Below the pieces are notes generated by a model. That model saw nothing but the letters and a program-made list of their open reading frames with translations, was not told the DNA's origin and did not search any database. DNA of 64,000 nt, from assembly GCA_016185465.1 (NCBI GenBank), contig JACPNO010000036.1:1-64000 (forward strand). Reading direction: 5' to 3'. Each line of letters begins with the position of its first letter. The first letter of the stretch is position 1. Shown in pieces: positions 1 to 7,550 of the stretch. The position numbers were made by a program, and so were the translations under genes. This DNA comes from Candidatus Solibacter usitatus. Its GTDB lineage: Bacteria; Acidobacteriota; Terriglobia; Bryobacterales; Bryobacteraceae.

Positions 1-819
1 GCGGCCCAGAACTTCCGGCAAGGGCTCCGGCCCAATCTGCGCGATCAGCGCATCGAGCTCGGCGCTTTGCAAACCGGCTTCGACTAAGACTGGTGCCATC
101 TTCCAGGCATCGGGAACATGGTGCGTTTCCAGAAGCGTGGCCAGTTGCTCTTCGCGATCGCTTTGATCGAGTGAATTCAACTTGACAGGCGAGGCAGCCG
201 CGCGCTCGCCGGTGGTGCGCTCGAATCTGGCGATGTACTCGCGCTGTTGCGGCGAGAATGGGAAGCGGTTGAGATTGACGTTATTTTCACGGGCCGCCGC
301 AAGAATCTGGCCCAGCGCGGACGCTGCCCGCCGCGCCGCCGCCGCGGGATTGTTCAGCTCATGCGCAAGCCCGGCCGAGAGTTTGCCCAGGGCCGCCAGT
401 TTCTCGCGCTGCTCGCCCATTCTGGTAACTTCCCGGACGCGGTCGGACATCAAGCCAACCATGCGCGCAATCACCTGCGGCATCCGCTGCGACATCTCCG
501 GGAAAATCTGGGAGCTGAAAGCAGCCAGACGAGTTGGCGAGACCGCGTAGGAGGTGGCGAAGAAATGCGTCATGCGGGAAAACGGAAGCAGCCCGGAGAC
601 TTCGCCGGCGCCGATGTAGACCATGGAATAGCCGTCGCGGCGCAGCTCCAGCTCGCCTTCAAAGAACACAAACATCCGGTCGGCCGGAGCTCCCATTTCG
701 AAAAGGCTCTCGCCTGTTTCCAGCCGAATCTCTGTGCCTTGTTGCGCCAGCCATGCAAGCTGCTCCTCCGGCTGATCCTTGAAGATTTCGATCTTCCGCA
801 AGTCTTCGAGCATGCTCAT
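1..819 (-). CDS. Sensor histidine kinase with N-terminal cyclic-nucleotide-binding-like domain (partial)
   Basis: Only the first 273 residues are inside the window; the catalytic ATPase half lies beyond base 1. Residues about 1-125 resemble a cNMP-binding/CRP-type beta-roll (segments such as GESLFEMGAPADRMFVFFEG). The motif GKLSAGLAHELNNPAAA near residue 145-160 is a HisKA H-box, with the phosphorylated His followed by ELNNP. The ATG at 819 overlaps the TGA of the upstream receiver-TrxR gene (ATGA), so the two are almost certainly translated together and form a sensor-regulator pair. An alternative ATG lies at 813. The protein has no membrane segment in the visible part and is probably cytoplasmic. 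The ligand is unknown; the cNMP fold alone does not prove cNMP binding. Confidence 0.85.
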   Translation of the reverse strand, partial: MSMLEDLRKIEIFKDQPEEQLAWLAQQGTEIRLETGESLFEMGAPADRMFVFFEGELELRRDGYSMVYIGAGEVSGLLPFSRMTHFFATSYAVSPTRLAAFSSQIFPEMSQRMPQVIARMVGLMSDRVREVTRMGEQREKLAALGKLSAGLAHELNNPAAAARRAASALGQILAAARENNVNLNRFPFSPQQREYIARFERTTGERAAASPVKLNSLDQSDREEQLATLLETHHVPDAWKMAPVLVEAGLQSAELDALIAQIGPEPLPEVLGR

Positions 820-2480
820 ACTTTGGCCAGGTATTGATGAATGAACTGCACGGCGATTGAGCCTTCGCCCACGCCCGATGCTACGCGCTTCACCGATCCG
901 CGGCGCACATCGCCGACGACGAACACGCCGGGAACATTGGTTTCGAGCAGGCCCGGATCGCGGTCGAGCGTCCAGCCTTTAGGCCGCCGGCCGCCATGCA
1001 CCAGCTCCTCGCCCGACAAAATGAAGCCGCGCTCGTCGCGCTCCACGATGCCCTCGACCCAGTCGGTCCTCGGCACCGCGCCGATAAAAATGAACAGCGC
1101 CGAAGCTGCCACCCGGTCGACCTGCCCGCTCTCGCCGCAACGGATCGAGATGGCGTCGAGACGGTTTTCACCATGCACCTCGACCACCTCGGTGCGATAT
1201 TCCACGGCGATGTTCGCGGTCTGAAGAATCTGGTCGATCAAGTAGCGCGACATCGAGTTGGCCAGCGAATCGCCCCTCACCAGCATGACCACGCGGCGCG
1301 CGTACTTGGAAAAATACATGGCCGCCTGGCCGGCGGAGTTGGCGCCGCCCACAATGTATACGTCCTCGCCTTTGCAGGCAAGGGCTTCGGCGGGTCCGGC
1401 GCCATAATAGACGCCCGCGCCTTGCAGCTGCTTGATGCCGGGAATTTCCAAGCTGCGCCATTGCACGCCCGTGGCAATCAGGAGCGCATGACAGGAAATT
1501 TCGCTGCCATCGGCCAGCTTCAGCACGCGGTACGGACCTTCGATGCGCAACCCCACGGCTTCCTGCGGAGCAATGATTTCGACCCCGAAGCGCTGTGCCT
1601 GCGTGACCGCCCGGCGCGCCAGATCGGCGCCGCTCAAGCCCGAGGGAAATCCAAGATAGTTCTCGATGCGGGAGCTCAGACCCGCCTGGCCGCCGGGCGC
1701 TTCCCGCTCGACGATGATGGTCTTCAAGCCTTCCGAGGCTCCGTAAACCCCCGCCGCCAGGCCCGCCGGACCGCCGCCCACGATTGCCAAATCGTAGAAC
1801 GGCATTTCGGCGCGCATGCGCAAGCCAACTCTGCCGGCAAGCTCGATGTTGGAAGGCGCGGCGAGCCGCGTGCCATCCGTGAACAGAACCAGCGGCAGCT
1901 TCGACGCCTCTTCGCCCAGCGAATCGACCAACTGGCGAGTCTCCGGCTCACCCGATTCGACATCCAGCCACTGGTAGGGAATCTGGTTGCGGGCCAGGAA
2001 CTCACGGATTTCGTAAGATCGCGGCGACCAGCGATTCCCCAGCACGCGCAGGCCTTCGAAGGGAGGGCGGTAATGCGCCAGCCACTCGTCCAGCAGGTCG
2101 TCAATCACCGGGTAAAGCTGTTCTTCCGGCGGGTCCCAGGGCTTCAGAAGATAGTGATGGATTTTGACTTCGTTGATAGCGCGGATGGCGGCATCGGTAT
2201 CGGCATAGGCGGTGAGCAGGGCGCGTTTGGAATCCGGATAAAGATCCATCGCTTCGCTCAGGAAGCCGACGCCATCCAATTGCGGCATGCGCTGATCGGC
2301 CAGCAGCAGCGCTACCGGATCGTTGCGGGTTTTCAATTGCCGTAGCGTGTCGAGCGCGGCTTGTCCCGAATCGGCGCGCAACACGCGGTAACGATCGCCA
2401 TACTGGCGGCGAAGATCGCGTTCGATGGAGCGCAACACTTCGGGATCGTCATCTACGGTCAACAGTACCGGCTTGGCCAT
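816..2480 (-). CDS. Fused response regulator / glutaredoxin-like / thioredoxin-reductase-like flavoprotein
   Basis: The 554-residue protein has three parts. Residues about 1-125 are a receiver domain, with an acidic pocket at D10-D12, phospho-acceptor D62 in ADQRMP, and the LLKPW lysine. Residues about 140-225 are a thioredoxin/glutaredoxin-like fold in which the active-site position reads SPRS instead of CxxC. Residues about 230-554 are a thioredoxin-reductase-type flavoprotein with an FAD loop (IVGGGPAGLAAG) and an NAD(P) loop (IVGGANSAGQAA). Where classical thioredoxin reductase carries CAxC, this protein reads YYGAGPAEA, so no redox dithiol is visible in either redox-like domain. It is translationally coupled to the downstream histidine kinase. 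It could sense redox or NAD(P)H state; that role is inference. Confidence 0.9.
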   Translation of the reverse strand: MAKPVLLTVDDDPEVLRSIERDLRRQYGDRYRVLRADSGQAALDTLRQLKTRNDPVALLLADQRMPQLDGVGFLSEAMDLYPDSKRALLTAYADTDAAIRAINEVKIHHYLLKPWDPPEEQLYPVIDDLLDEWLAHYRPPFEGLRVLGNRWSPRSYEIREFLARNQIPYQWLDVESGEPETRQLVDSLGEEASKLPLVLFTDGTRLAAPSNIELAGRVGLRMRAEMPFYDLAIVGGGPAGLAAGVYGASEGLKTIIVEREAPGGQAGLSSRIENYLGFPSGLSGADLARRAVTQAQRFGVEIIAPQEAVGLRIEGPYRVLKLADGSEISCHALLIATGVQWRSLEIPGIKQLQGAGVYYGAGPAEALACKGEDVYIVGGANSAGQAAMYFSKYARRVVMLVRGDSLANSMSRYLIDQILQTANIAVEYRTEVVEVHGENRLDAISIRCGESGQVDRVAASALFIFIGAVPRTDWVEGIVERDERGFILSGEELVHGGRRPKGWTLDRDPGLLETNVPGVFVVGDVRRGSVKRVASGVGEGSIAVQFIHQYLAKV

Positions 2481-2588
2481 TGTTCCAGACTACTCCTGTT
2501 GGGGTTAGAGCTATTGGATGCCCGAGCGGGAGGTGGAGTTTCAGCAACGTTTTGCAGCCTATAATGGCGCGAAGGAGTTGCCTGCGCG

Positions 2589-3008
2589 ATGCGGCCCGGT
2601 GAAGCCACATTTCTTCTATGGTTTCTGTTGCCTCAGCTCAAGACGGAGCAAGCCATAACGAAGAAGATTCTGTCTTTGGTTCCGCCGGACCAAGGCGGCT
2701 ACAAGCCTCACGCAAAGAGCATGAGTGCGTTGCAACTGGCCTGGCACATCGCCGTCGTTTTGGAGGCGTTGTCCGGCGAGGAACTTGCCATGCCCGTTGA
2801 CTTCATCGGTCTACGGAATGATCCGGCGGTCTGCTACTTGAACATTGCAAACCGCCATTCGGTCCATCATCGGGGACAGCTCTCGGCCTATCTCCGGCCG
2901 ATGGGCGCAAACGTACCCGCGATTTATGTGGAAAGCGCCGACGAAACATTTCCTCCTGACCCGGGAGGCGCCGCGTTAGAAGGGCAGATGCAGCCTCCTG
3001 CCTTCTAA
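2589..3008 (+). CDS. DinB-family (YfiT-like four-helix) protein, internally shortened
   Basis: The 139 residues begin like a DinB/YfiT-family protein (FLLPQLKTEQAITKKILS, then a metal-type His in LAWHIA) and end like one (RHSVHHRGQLSAYLRPMG with the His pair). The middle, normally about 50-60 residues containing the second and third helices, is missing: LAWHIA runs almost directly into LEALSGEELAMPVDF. The family is usually 150-175 residues. The start has a GGAG 12 bases upstream. The last 18 residues (PPDPGGAALEGQ...) do not look like family sequence. It is probably a decayed gene or a non-functional deletion derivative, although all three His survive. Confidence 0.6.
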   Translation: MRPGEATFLLWFLLPQLKTEQAITKKILSLVPPDQGGYKPHAKSMSALQLAWHIAVVLEALSGEELAMPVDFIGLRNDPAVCYLNIANRHSVHHRGQLSAYLRPMGANVPAIYVESADETFPPDPGGAALEGQMQPPAF

Positions 3009-3029
3009 TACGCCTGGCGTGCAATGGCT

Positions 3030-3067
3030 AGGCGGCTGACAGTCGTGGGGTCGGACTTCTAGGGAAG
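3030..3067 (+). repeat. Diverged direct repeat, copy 1 (upstream of PEP-CTERM gene)
   Basis: About 31 of 37 positions match a second copy at 4067-4103 in the same orientation. Both copies contain the core GCGGCTGAC and ACTTCTA. Read in one frame, both would encode RLTVVGS(D/N)F, so the repeat may derive from a lost coding sequence. The two copies bracket the PEP-CTERM gene. Confidence 0.5.
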
Positions 3068-3094
3068 CTACCGGTTGACGGCGGGGGAAACACT

Positions 3095-3126
3095 CCGGCA
3101 CGGAGTATCAGTAAACTCCGTGCCGG
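3095..3126 (-). terminator. Perfect 12-bp hairpin downstream of the PEP-CTERM gene
   Basis: CCGGCACGGAGT and its exact complement are separated by 8 bases (ATCAGTAA). The hairpin begins 14 bases past the stop codon of the minus-strand gene at 3141. After the stem the minus strand reads only GTGTTT, so the U-tract is short. It is likely an intrinsic terminator or 3'-end stabiliser, and could also act on the plus-strand DinB-like gene. Confidence 0.6.
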
Positions 3127-3140
3127 TCAGGCTGACAGAC

Positions 3141-3875
3141 CTACGAAACCCTGAGACGCTTCCAGAGACCTAATGTGACCAAAGCCGTACCGAGTAATAC
3201 GACCGTACCAGGCTCCGGTACCGTTGTCGTGGTGGAGGAACCGCCGAACGTAAAGTCGTCGATAGTGAACCCTGCGGTCCCTGCAAGCGCGATGATCTTG
3301 AAGCCGCCAATATCGGCCGTCGGCCGTGAAATGCCAACAAAGTTGCCGGCAGTGACGTTATTCGCTGACTCCAGGGTGCTCTCGGGAAGCTTGCTAAAAG
3401 CGAAATTTGTGTCTAATGCAATGATGTTAACGTTGCCAAGCGAGGGATTCAGCCAGAAACCCACTTTGGACACCTTGGTGGGGAAAAAAATCTCAATCAG
3501 CGCGCTTGAGCTGAATAAGGTGGTGCCGTCGAAATCCACGGGTCCAAGAACCGTCGTGGCCGACTTCGCGTCACCGGCAATTCCTCCTGAGAGGTTGTAC
3601 AAGGCCGGCTTGTTGGTGCCCGGTGCGCCGCCGACGGAAAATTGGACGCCAGTGATCTCATCGAAGATAAACGCAGTCGCCTCCGAAATTGGACTACCCG
3701 CGGTGTAGGCGATGATGGTCTCGGGTGTGTGCCCGGATATGCTCTCGAAATTCTGCACGGTTGCGCCGGTTTGAAATGCGGCTATCTGCCCGGGGTCCGT
3801 GGTGTTGATGATGTCGCCAAAAAGCAGGTTCGTGAATGCAACCAAAATGAAACAAAAAGCGGCCTTCCGAATCAT
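3141..3875 (-). CDS. PEP-CTERM sorting-domain secreted protein
   Basis: The ATG at 3875 is preceded by GGAGG at the right spacing (CACCTGGAGGAAAACATG), which favours it over the upstream in-frame start at 3923. The 244-residue product starts with a Sec signal peptide (MIRKAAFCFILVAFTNLLFG). It ends with a classical exosortase sorting tail: VPEPGT, then a hydrophobic stretch VVLLGTALVTLGLW, then the basic KRLRVS. The middle is beta-rich with no recognised enzyme motif. In other bacteria PEP-CTERM proteins are processed by exosortase (EpsH/XrtX) and often belong to exopolysaccharide or biofilm loci. No exosortase gene is visible in this window. The function of the ectodomain is unknown. Confidence 0.85.
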   Translation of the reverse strand: MIRKAAFCFILVAFTNLLFGDIINTTDPGQIAAFQTGATVQNFESISGHTPETIIAYTAGSPISEATAFIFDEITGVQFSVGGAPGTNKPALYNLSGGIAGDAKSATTVLGPVDFDGTTLFSSSALIEIFFPTKVSKVGFWLNPSLGNVNIIALDTNFAFSKLPESTLESANNVTAGNFVGISRPTADIGGFKIIALAGTAGFTIDDFTFGGSSTTTTVPEPGTVVLLGTALVTLGLWKRLRVS

Positions 3876-4211
3876 GTTTTCCTCCAGGTGACGGAGTTTA
3901 TCCCACGCCAGTCCGGTCGTCAAGGGCTCATTTCTATTGGTTTGGATGACATTTGAGCGAAAAGAGCCGAGTTTCTCAAGTCCTTGACAGACAAAGAGAT
4001 CCTTGACGACATCCGGCGGGCCACCTGCTTGCAGGATCCTCTGATTTCGAGAGTGGTGAGCGCGGCAAGCGGCTGACTGTCGTAGGATCGAACTTCTACG
4101 AAGACCATCACGTCCAACGCCAGGGGGCGATTACCGTCGCATTCGGGTGGCTGACAAGTTGCTGAGGCAAGATATGTTCATCGCAGTAAAGAGTTAGGAT
4201 TAGGTTCGCCA
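3876..4211. other. Gene-free stretch with a broken coding remnant
   Basis: This 336-base gap holds the upstream region of the PEP-CTERM gene, the second direct-repeat copy (4067-4103) and a frameshifted plus-strand reading fragment. From 3972 the frame reads FLKSLTDKEILDDIRRA and stops at 4074-4076. Shifting by one base at about 4067, it continues KRLTVVGSNFYEDHHVQ to a stop at 4163-4165. It looks like the 3' end of a lost gene that I cannot identify. No clear promoter for the plus-strand gene at 4212 was found. Confidence 0.4.
4067..4103 (+). repeat. Diverged direct repeat, copy 2 (far side of PEP-CTERM gene)
   Basis: This is the partner of 3030-3067, same orientation, with about 31 of 37 matching bases. 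It lies inside the frameshifted coding remnant described for 3876-4211. Confidence 0.5.
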
Positions 4212-4763
4212 ATGGGAATTCTCACCGATGGAGAATACAATCCGGGCGAAGACTTGCTGGCGAGAGGAGTATCCCTGGCGATGTCCATCTGGGGGATTCC
4301 CATTTTGTTGGCGTTCGCGTGGGGAGCGTTTTTTGCCTGCAATCGTTTCTTGAGTCCCAGGACTTCAGAAATGCACTTTGCGATTACGGCGCTCCTGACA
4401 TTGATTGCAATTTTGGTCTTCACCGGTCAGTGCGTCTACGTGTCTTTAACAAGCCTCATCCGGCGCGAGGAATACAGTTCCCCAGGGTCTGGATTGGTCC
4501 TCACACTGACCATTGCTTTCGGAGCAGGCGGGTTGCCGTTGATCGCCCGGTTGTTTGGCCCACTCTTTGTAGAGCCGTGGCTTTTCTGGCCATGCGGTTT
4601 CCTCCTTTCGTGTTGCTGGCTGGCGATGGCAGCGCTATTCATCAGGCAGAATGGAACTCGAGGCGCGCGGCTACTAGTGGGAGCCCCCATGGCGCTCTTC
4701 TGGCCGGTCTTGATATTTGCACGGGATTGGGCATGTGCGTTGCGCCCGGGATGTTGGATTTGA
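4212..4763 (+). CDS. Hypothetical multi-pass membrane protein
   Basis: The protein has 183 residues. About four hydrophobic segments are visible: near residues 20-45 (SIWGIPILLAFAWGAFFA), 55-78 (ITALLTLIAILVFTG), 95-120 and 125-143, followed by a further hydrophobic C-terminal stretch. No family motif was recognised. The Shine-Dalgarno is poor and the gene sits in a patch of small unrelated genes, so expression is uncertain. It runs convergent to the gene at 4827-5315 with 63 bases between. Confidence 0.5.
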   Translation: MGILTDGEYNPGEDLLARGVSLAMSIWGIPILLAFAWGAFFACNRFLSPRTSEMHFAITALLTLIAILVFTGQCVYVSLTSLIRREEYSSPGSGLVLTLTIAFGAGGLPLIARLFGPLFVEPWLFWPCGFLLSCCWLAMAALFIRQNGTRGARLLVGAPMALFWPVLIFARDWACALRPGCWI

Positions 4764-4826
4764 GAATGGTGGGCGTGGAATCGGCACCTGACGGACCAAG
4801 GCGCACCGTGATGCAAACTCTGTCGG

Positions 4827-5315
4827 CTACTTTGTGAAGTCTCGAAGCGCTTTTGCCTGACCGAGCGGCCTCGCCTCCAATCGTTCCTTAATTGCCGCGA
4901 GAGCGCTCTTTGGGTGGCTAACGTCGGGCAAGAGGAAAACTTCTCCGCCTCGTAAAACTACTTCGAGACCCTCGATCAGCGTTTCAAATTCAAACGTCGT
5001 CGCCTCTCTTACCACTACGACATCGGAAAGTGCTATCCGTCTCGCCCGGCCAAAGGAGGGTCTAATAATCAAGTGATTTTTTGCAACAAATAGTGCCTTC
5101 CGCACGTTTCCCAATGCGTACACGGCGGCAGCTATGGACATAGCCAACGCAGGAAAAAATAACCGTAACGGCCACAGAAAACCGCCAAGAACCGCAAATA
5201 CAAGTACCGAGATTAGGAACGCGGGCCCGGCGGTCGGTATTCGCCACACCTCACCACCAGGCATGTCGGCCTCACCATCATGCCACCAATCGTGGATTTT
5301 TGAGTACAGCCACAC
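4827..5315 (-). CDS. Hypothetical membrane protein with PH-like C-terminal domain
   Basis: Two GTG codons compete as start. The one at 5315 has GGGAG five bases upstream, whereas that at 5321 directly abuts it, so 5315 (162 residues) is preferred. Residues about 30-70 form two transmembrane helices (FLISVLVFAVLGGFLWPL and FFPALAMSIAAAVYAL). They are followed by a beta-rich region (LIIRPSFGRARRIALSDVVV and LEVVLRGGEVFLL) of the kind seen in bacterial PH-like YdbS/YdbT-type proteins. The family call is tentative and the role unknown. The gene is monocistronic, between tRNA-Val and a convergent membrane-protein gene. Confidence 0.6.
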   Translation of the reverse strand: MWLYSKIHDWWHDGEADMPGGEVWRIPTAGPAFLISVLVFAVLGGFLWPLRLFFPALAMSIAAAVYALGNVRKALFVAKNHLIIRPSFGRARRIALSDVVVVREATTFEFETLIEGLEVVLRGGEVFLLPDVSHPKSALAAIKERLEARPLGQAKALRDFTK

Positions 5316-5356
5316 AAACACTCCCTATGCAATATCACTCCGTCCCTCGAATTAAA

Positions 5357-5433
5357 TGGTGGGCGCGGCAGGACTCGAACCTGCGACCTCCTGCGTGTGA
5401 AGCAGGCGCTCTAACCAACTGAGCTACGCGCCC
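5357..5433 (-). tRNA. tRNA-Val (anticodon CAC)
   Basis: The minus strand folds into a complete cloverleaf. The acceptor stem is GGGCGCG/CGCGCCC, the D-arm reads AGCTCAGTTGGTTAGAGC, the anticodon stem is CCTGC/GCAGG around loop TTCACAC (anticodon CAC), and the T-arm is GCAGGTTCGAGTCCTGC. Discriminator A is followed by an encoded CCA at the 3' end (5357-5359). The span is 77 bases including CCA. Confidence 0.97.
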
Positions 5434-5473
5434 CGAAATCGGCGCTGGCGGCGAATTTAGTATTATAGCGTTA

Positions 5474-6454
5474 ATGCCCCAGCGGGAAACATTGGAAGCC
5501 CCGCCGGTTGCCCCTCCCGTCGCTTTCGCGAAATTGGCGGAGCTTGAAGCGGCTCTGGAATCGGCAATTCGCGGTAAGCCGGAAGTAGTGCGGCTTTCGC
5601 TGGTGTGCCTGCTTGCCCGCGGACATCTGCTCATCGAAGACGTACCGGGCGTCGGCAAAACCACGCTCGCGCACGCGCTTGCTCATGCGGTCGATGGCCG
5701 CTTTCATCGGCTGCAATTCACCAGCGACATGCTGCCCAGCGACGTGCTCGGCGTCACCATCTACAACGCCCACGCCGGCGCTTTCGAATTCAAGCCCGGG
5801 CCGATCTTCACCAATTTTCTGCTGGCGGATGAAATCAACCGCACCACGCCCAAGACGCAGTCGGCGCTGCTGGAGGCCATGAACGAACGGCAAGTCACCA
5901 TCGACGGCCGTTCCCAGCCGCTGCCTACCCCGTTCATGGTGATCGCGACGCAGAATCCGGTGGAGCATCACGGCACCTATCCGCTGCCGGAATCCCAGCT
6001 CGACCGCTTCTTCATGCGGCTGCGCATCGGTTATCCGGACGCCGCAAGCGAACGCGAGATCGTGCGCAATCACGCCGCGGTGAACGGCATGCCCATCGAG
6101 CGCGTGCTCACGGCCGAGGAAGTGGTCCATGTCCAGGATATGGTGCACCGCGTGAACGTGGATGAATCGCTGGTAGGTTACATGCTGGCCATCGTCGAGA
6201 AAACGCGCGCGCATGAATCGCTTGCGCTCGGAGTAAGCCCGCGCGGCTCGCAGGCGCTGTTCCGCGCCACCCAGGCCTTGGCGCTGGTCGAAGGCCGCGA
6301 TTACGCCATCCCCGACGACGTGAAGCGGTTGGCCGGGCCGGTCTTCGCGCATCGCATCGTTGTGAATGCGCGCGCCGCAATGGCTCAGCGGCGCGGCGAT
6401 CTGGGCGATCGCGTGGTCGAAGAGATTTTGAGCCAGATTGACGTTCCTTTGTAG
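5474..6454 (+). CDS. MoxR-family AAA+ ATPase
   Basis: The 326 residues match MoxR ATPases. Walker A GVPGVGKTTL lies near residues 56-65, Walker B LLADEINRTTPKTQ near 115-128, and sensor-1 type ATQNPVEHHGTYPLPE near 157-172, followed by the family's C-terminal lid with SPRGSQALFRATQALAL. MoxR proteins act as chaperone-like ATPases, usually next to DUF58 and von Willebrand factor A genes. Those partners are absent here; the next gene is ychF. The ATG at 5474 follows tRNA-Val on the opposite strand by 40 bases. It is a cytosolic protein whose client is unknown. Confidence 0.92.
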   Translation: MPQRETLEAPPVAPPVAFAKLAELEAALESAIRGKPEVVRLSLVCLLARGHLLIEDVPGVGKTTLAHALAHAVDGRFHRLQFTSDMLPSDVLGVTIYNAHAGAFEFKPGPIFTNFLLADEINRTTPKTQSALLEAMNERQVTIDGRSQPLPTPFMVIATQNPVEHHGTYPLPESQLDRFFMRLRIGYPDAASEREIVRNHAAVNGMPIERVLTAEEVVHVQDMVHRVNVDESLVGYMLAIVEKTRAHESLALGVSPRGSQALFRATQALALVEGRDYAIPDDVKRLAGPVFAHRIVVNARAAMAQRRGDLGDRVVEEILSQIDVPL

Positions 6455-6469
6455 GTTCCGTTCCCAAAC

Positions 6470-7543
6470 ATGAAAACTGCCATAATCGGTCTGCCCATGG
6501 TGGGCAAGACCTCTCTATTTACGATCATGACCGGCGTCCACCAGGAGACGCGCATCGGCCAGACGGCGGCCCGCACCGGCGTTGCCAAAGTTCCCGACGC
6601 GCGCCTGGATGCGCTGGCCAAGCTTTTCGATCCGCCCAAGATCACGCACGCCGCCGTCGAGTTCGTGGACTTGCCGGCGATTTCCAAAGAAACGCTGCGC
6701 GACCCCGGCTACCTGGCCGGACTGCGCGTGGTGGACGCATTCGCGCAGGTGCTGCGCCTTTTTGCGAGCGATACCATACCTCACGAGAAAGGCTCGGTCG
6801 ATCCGCTGCGCGACATGGAAGACGTCGAGATGGAACTCGTGCTCAGCGATCTGGTGGTGGTGGAAAAGCGCCTGGAGCGTCTGGAAAAAGAGCGCAAGAA
6901 AATCAAGAATCCGGAGAACGACCGCGAATTCGAACTGCTGGAAAAATGCAAAACTACGCTCGAAGCCAATCGTCCGCTGCGCGAGATGGTGCTCGATGCC
7001 GATAACGAAAAGCGCATTCGCGGCTTTCAGTTTCTCTCGCAAAAGCCCATGCTGTACGTGCTGAACATCGGCGAGGCGGATGTGCCGCGGCTGCACGAAA
7101 TCGAAGAGGAATATCGCGCCGGAGCGCTAAAGGGCCGCGCGCAGACGGAGGTCACGGCGGTCTGCGGCAAGATCGAAGCCGAGCTGGCTGAGCTGGCTGC
7201 CGCCGACGCGCTGGAATATCTGGCCAGCTACGGGCTGAAGGAATCCGGCATGCAGCGCCTGATCACGGCCAGTTACCGGCTGCTGGGGCTGATGTCGTTT
7301 CTCACCGCCGGAGAGACGGAAGTGCGCGCCTGGACGGTTCCTATCGGCAGCACGGCGGTGAAGGCGGCGGGCGCGATTCATTCCGATTTTGAAAAGAAAT
7401 TCATTCGCGCCGAAGTTGTGAACTGGCAGGCGCTCATCGATCATGGCGGATATCCGGGCGTGAAGGAGAAAGGTTTGCTGCGCCTGGAGGGCAAGGAATA
7501 CATTGTGAAGGATGGAGACGTGCTGGTGATCCGGCACGGGTGA
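6470..7543 (+). CDS. ychF: YchF/OLA1-type P-loop NTPase (DUF933)
   Basis: The protein has 357 residues. The P-loop reads GLPMVGKTSLF at residues 6-16 and the switch II region DLPAIS replaces DxxG as in YchF. A charged coiled-coil insertion spans about 115-170, and the C-terminal TGS/DUF933 region (SYRLLGLMSFLTAGETEVRAW to VKDGDVLVIRHG) is complete. YchF/OLA1 proteins hydrolyse ATP rather than GTP, bind ribosomes and modulate stress responses. The usual NxxE specificity motif reads LNIGEAD here. The gene follows moxR by 15 bases and precedes the PIG-L gene by 7, so the three are probably one transcript. Confidence 0.93.
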   Translation: MKTAIIGLPMVGKTSLFTIMTGVHQETRIGQTAARTGVAKVPDARLDALAKLFDPPKITHAAVEFVDLPAISKETLRDPGYLAGLRVVDAFAQVLRLFASDTIPHEKGSVDPLRDMEDVEMELVLSDLVVVEKRLERLEKERKKIKNPENDREFELLEKCKTTLEANRPLREMVLDADNEKRIRGFQFLSQKPMLYVLNIGEADVPRLHEIEEEYRAGALKGRAQTEVTAVCGKIEAELAELAAADALEYLASYGLKESGMQRLITASYRLLGLMSFLTAGETEVRAWTVPIGSTAVKAAGAIHSDFEKKFIRAEVVNWQALIDHGGYPGVKEKGLLRLEGKEYIVKDGDVLVIRHG

Positions 7544-7550
7544 GGTTTTC

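Noticed and set aside
996-2345. Plus-strand 449-residue frame
   Set aside because: It lies entirely antisense to the receiver-TrxR gene, is His/Arg/Gln-rich, and has no recognisable domain.
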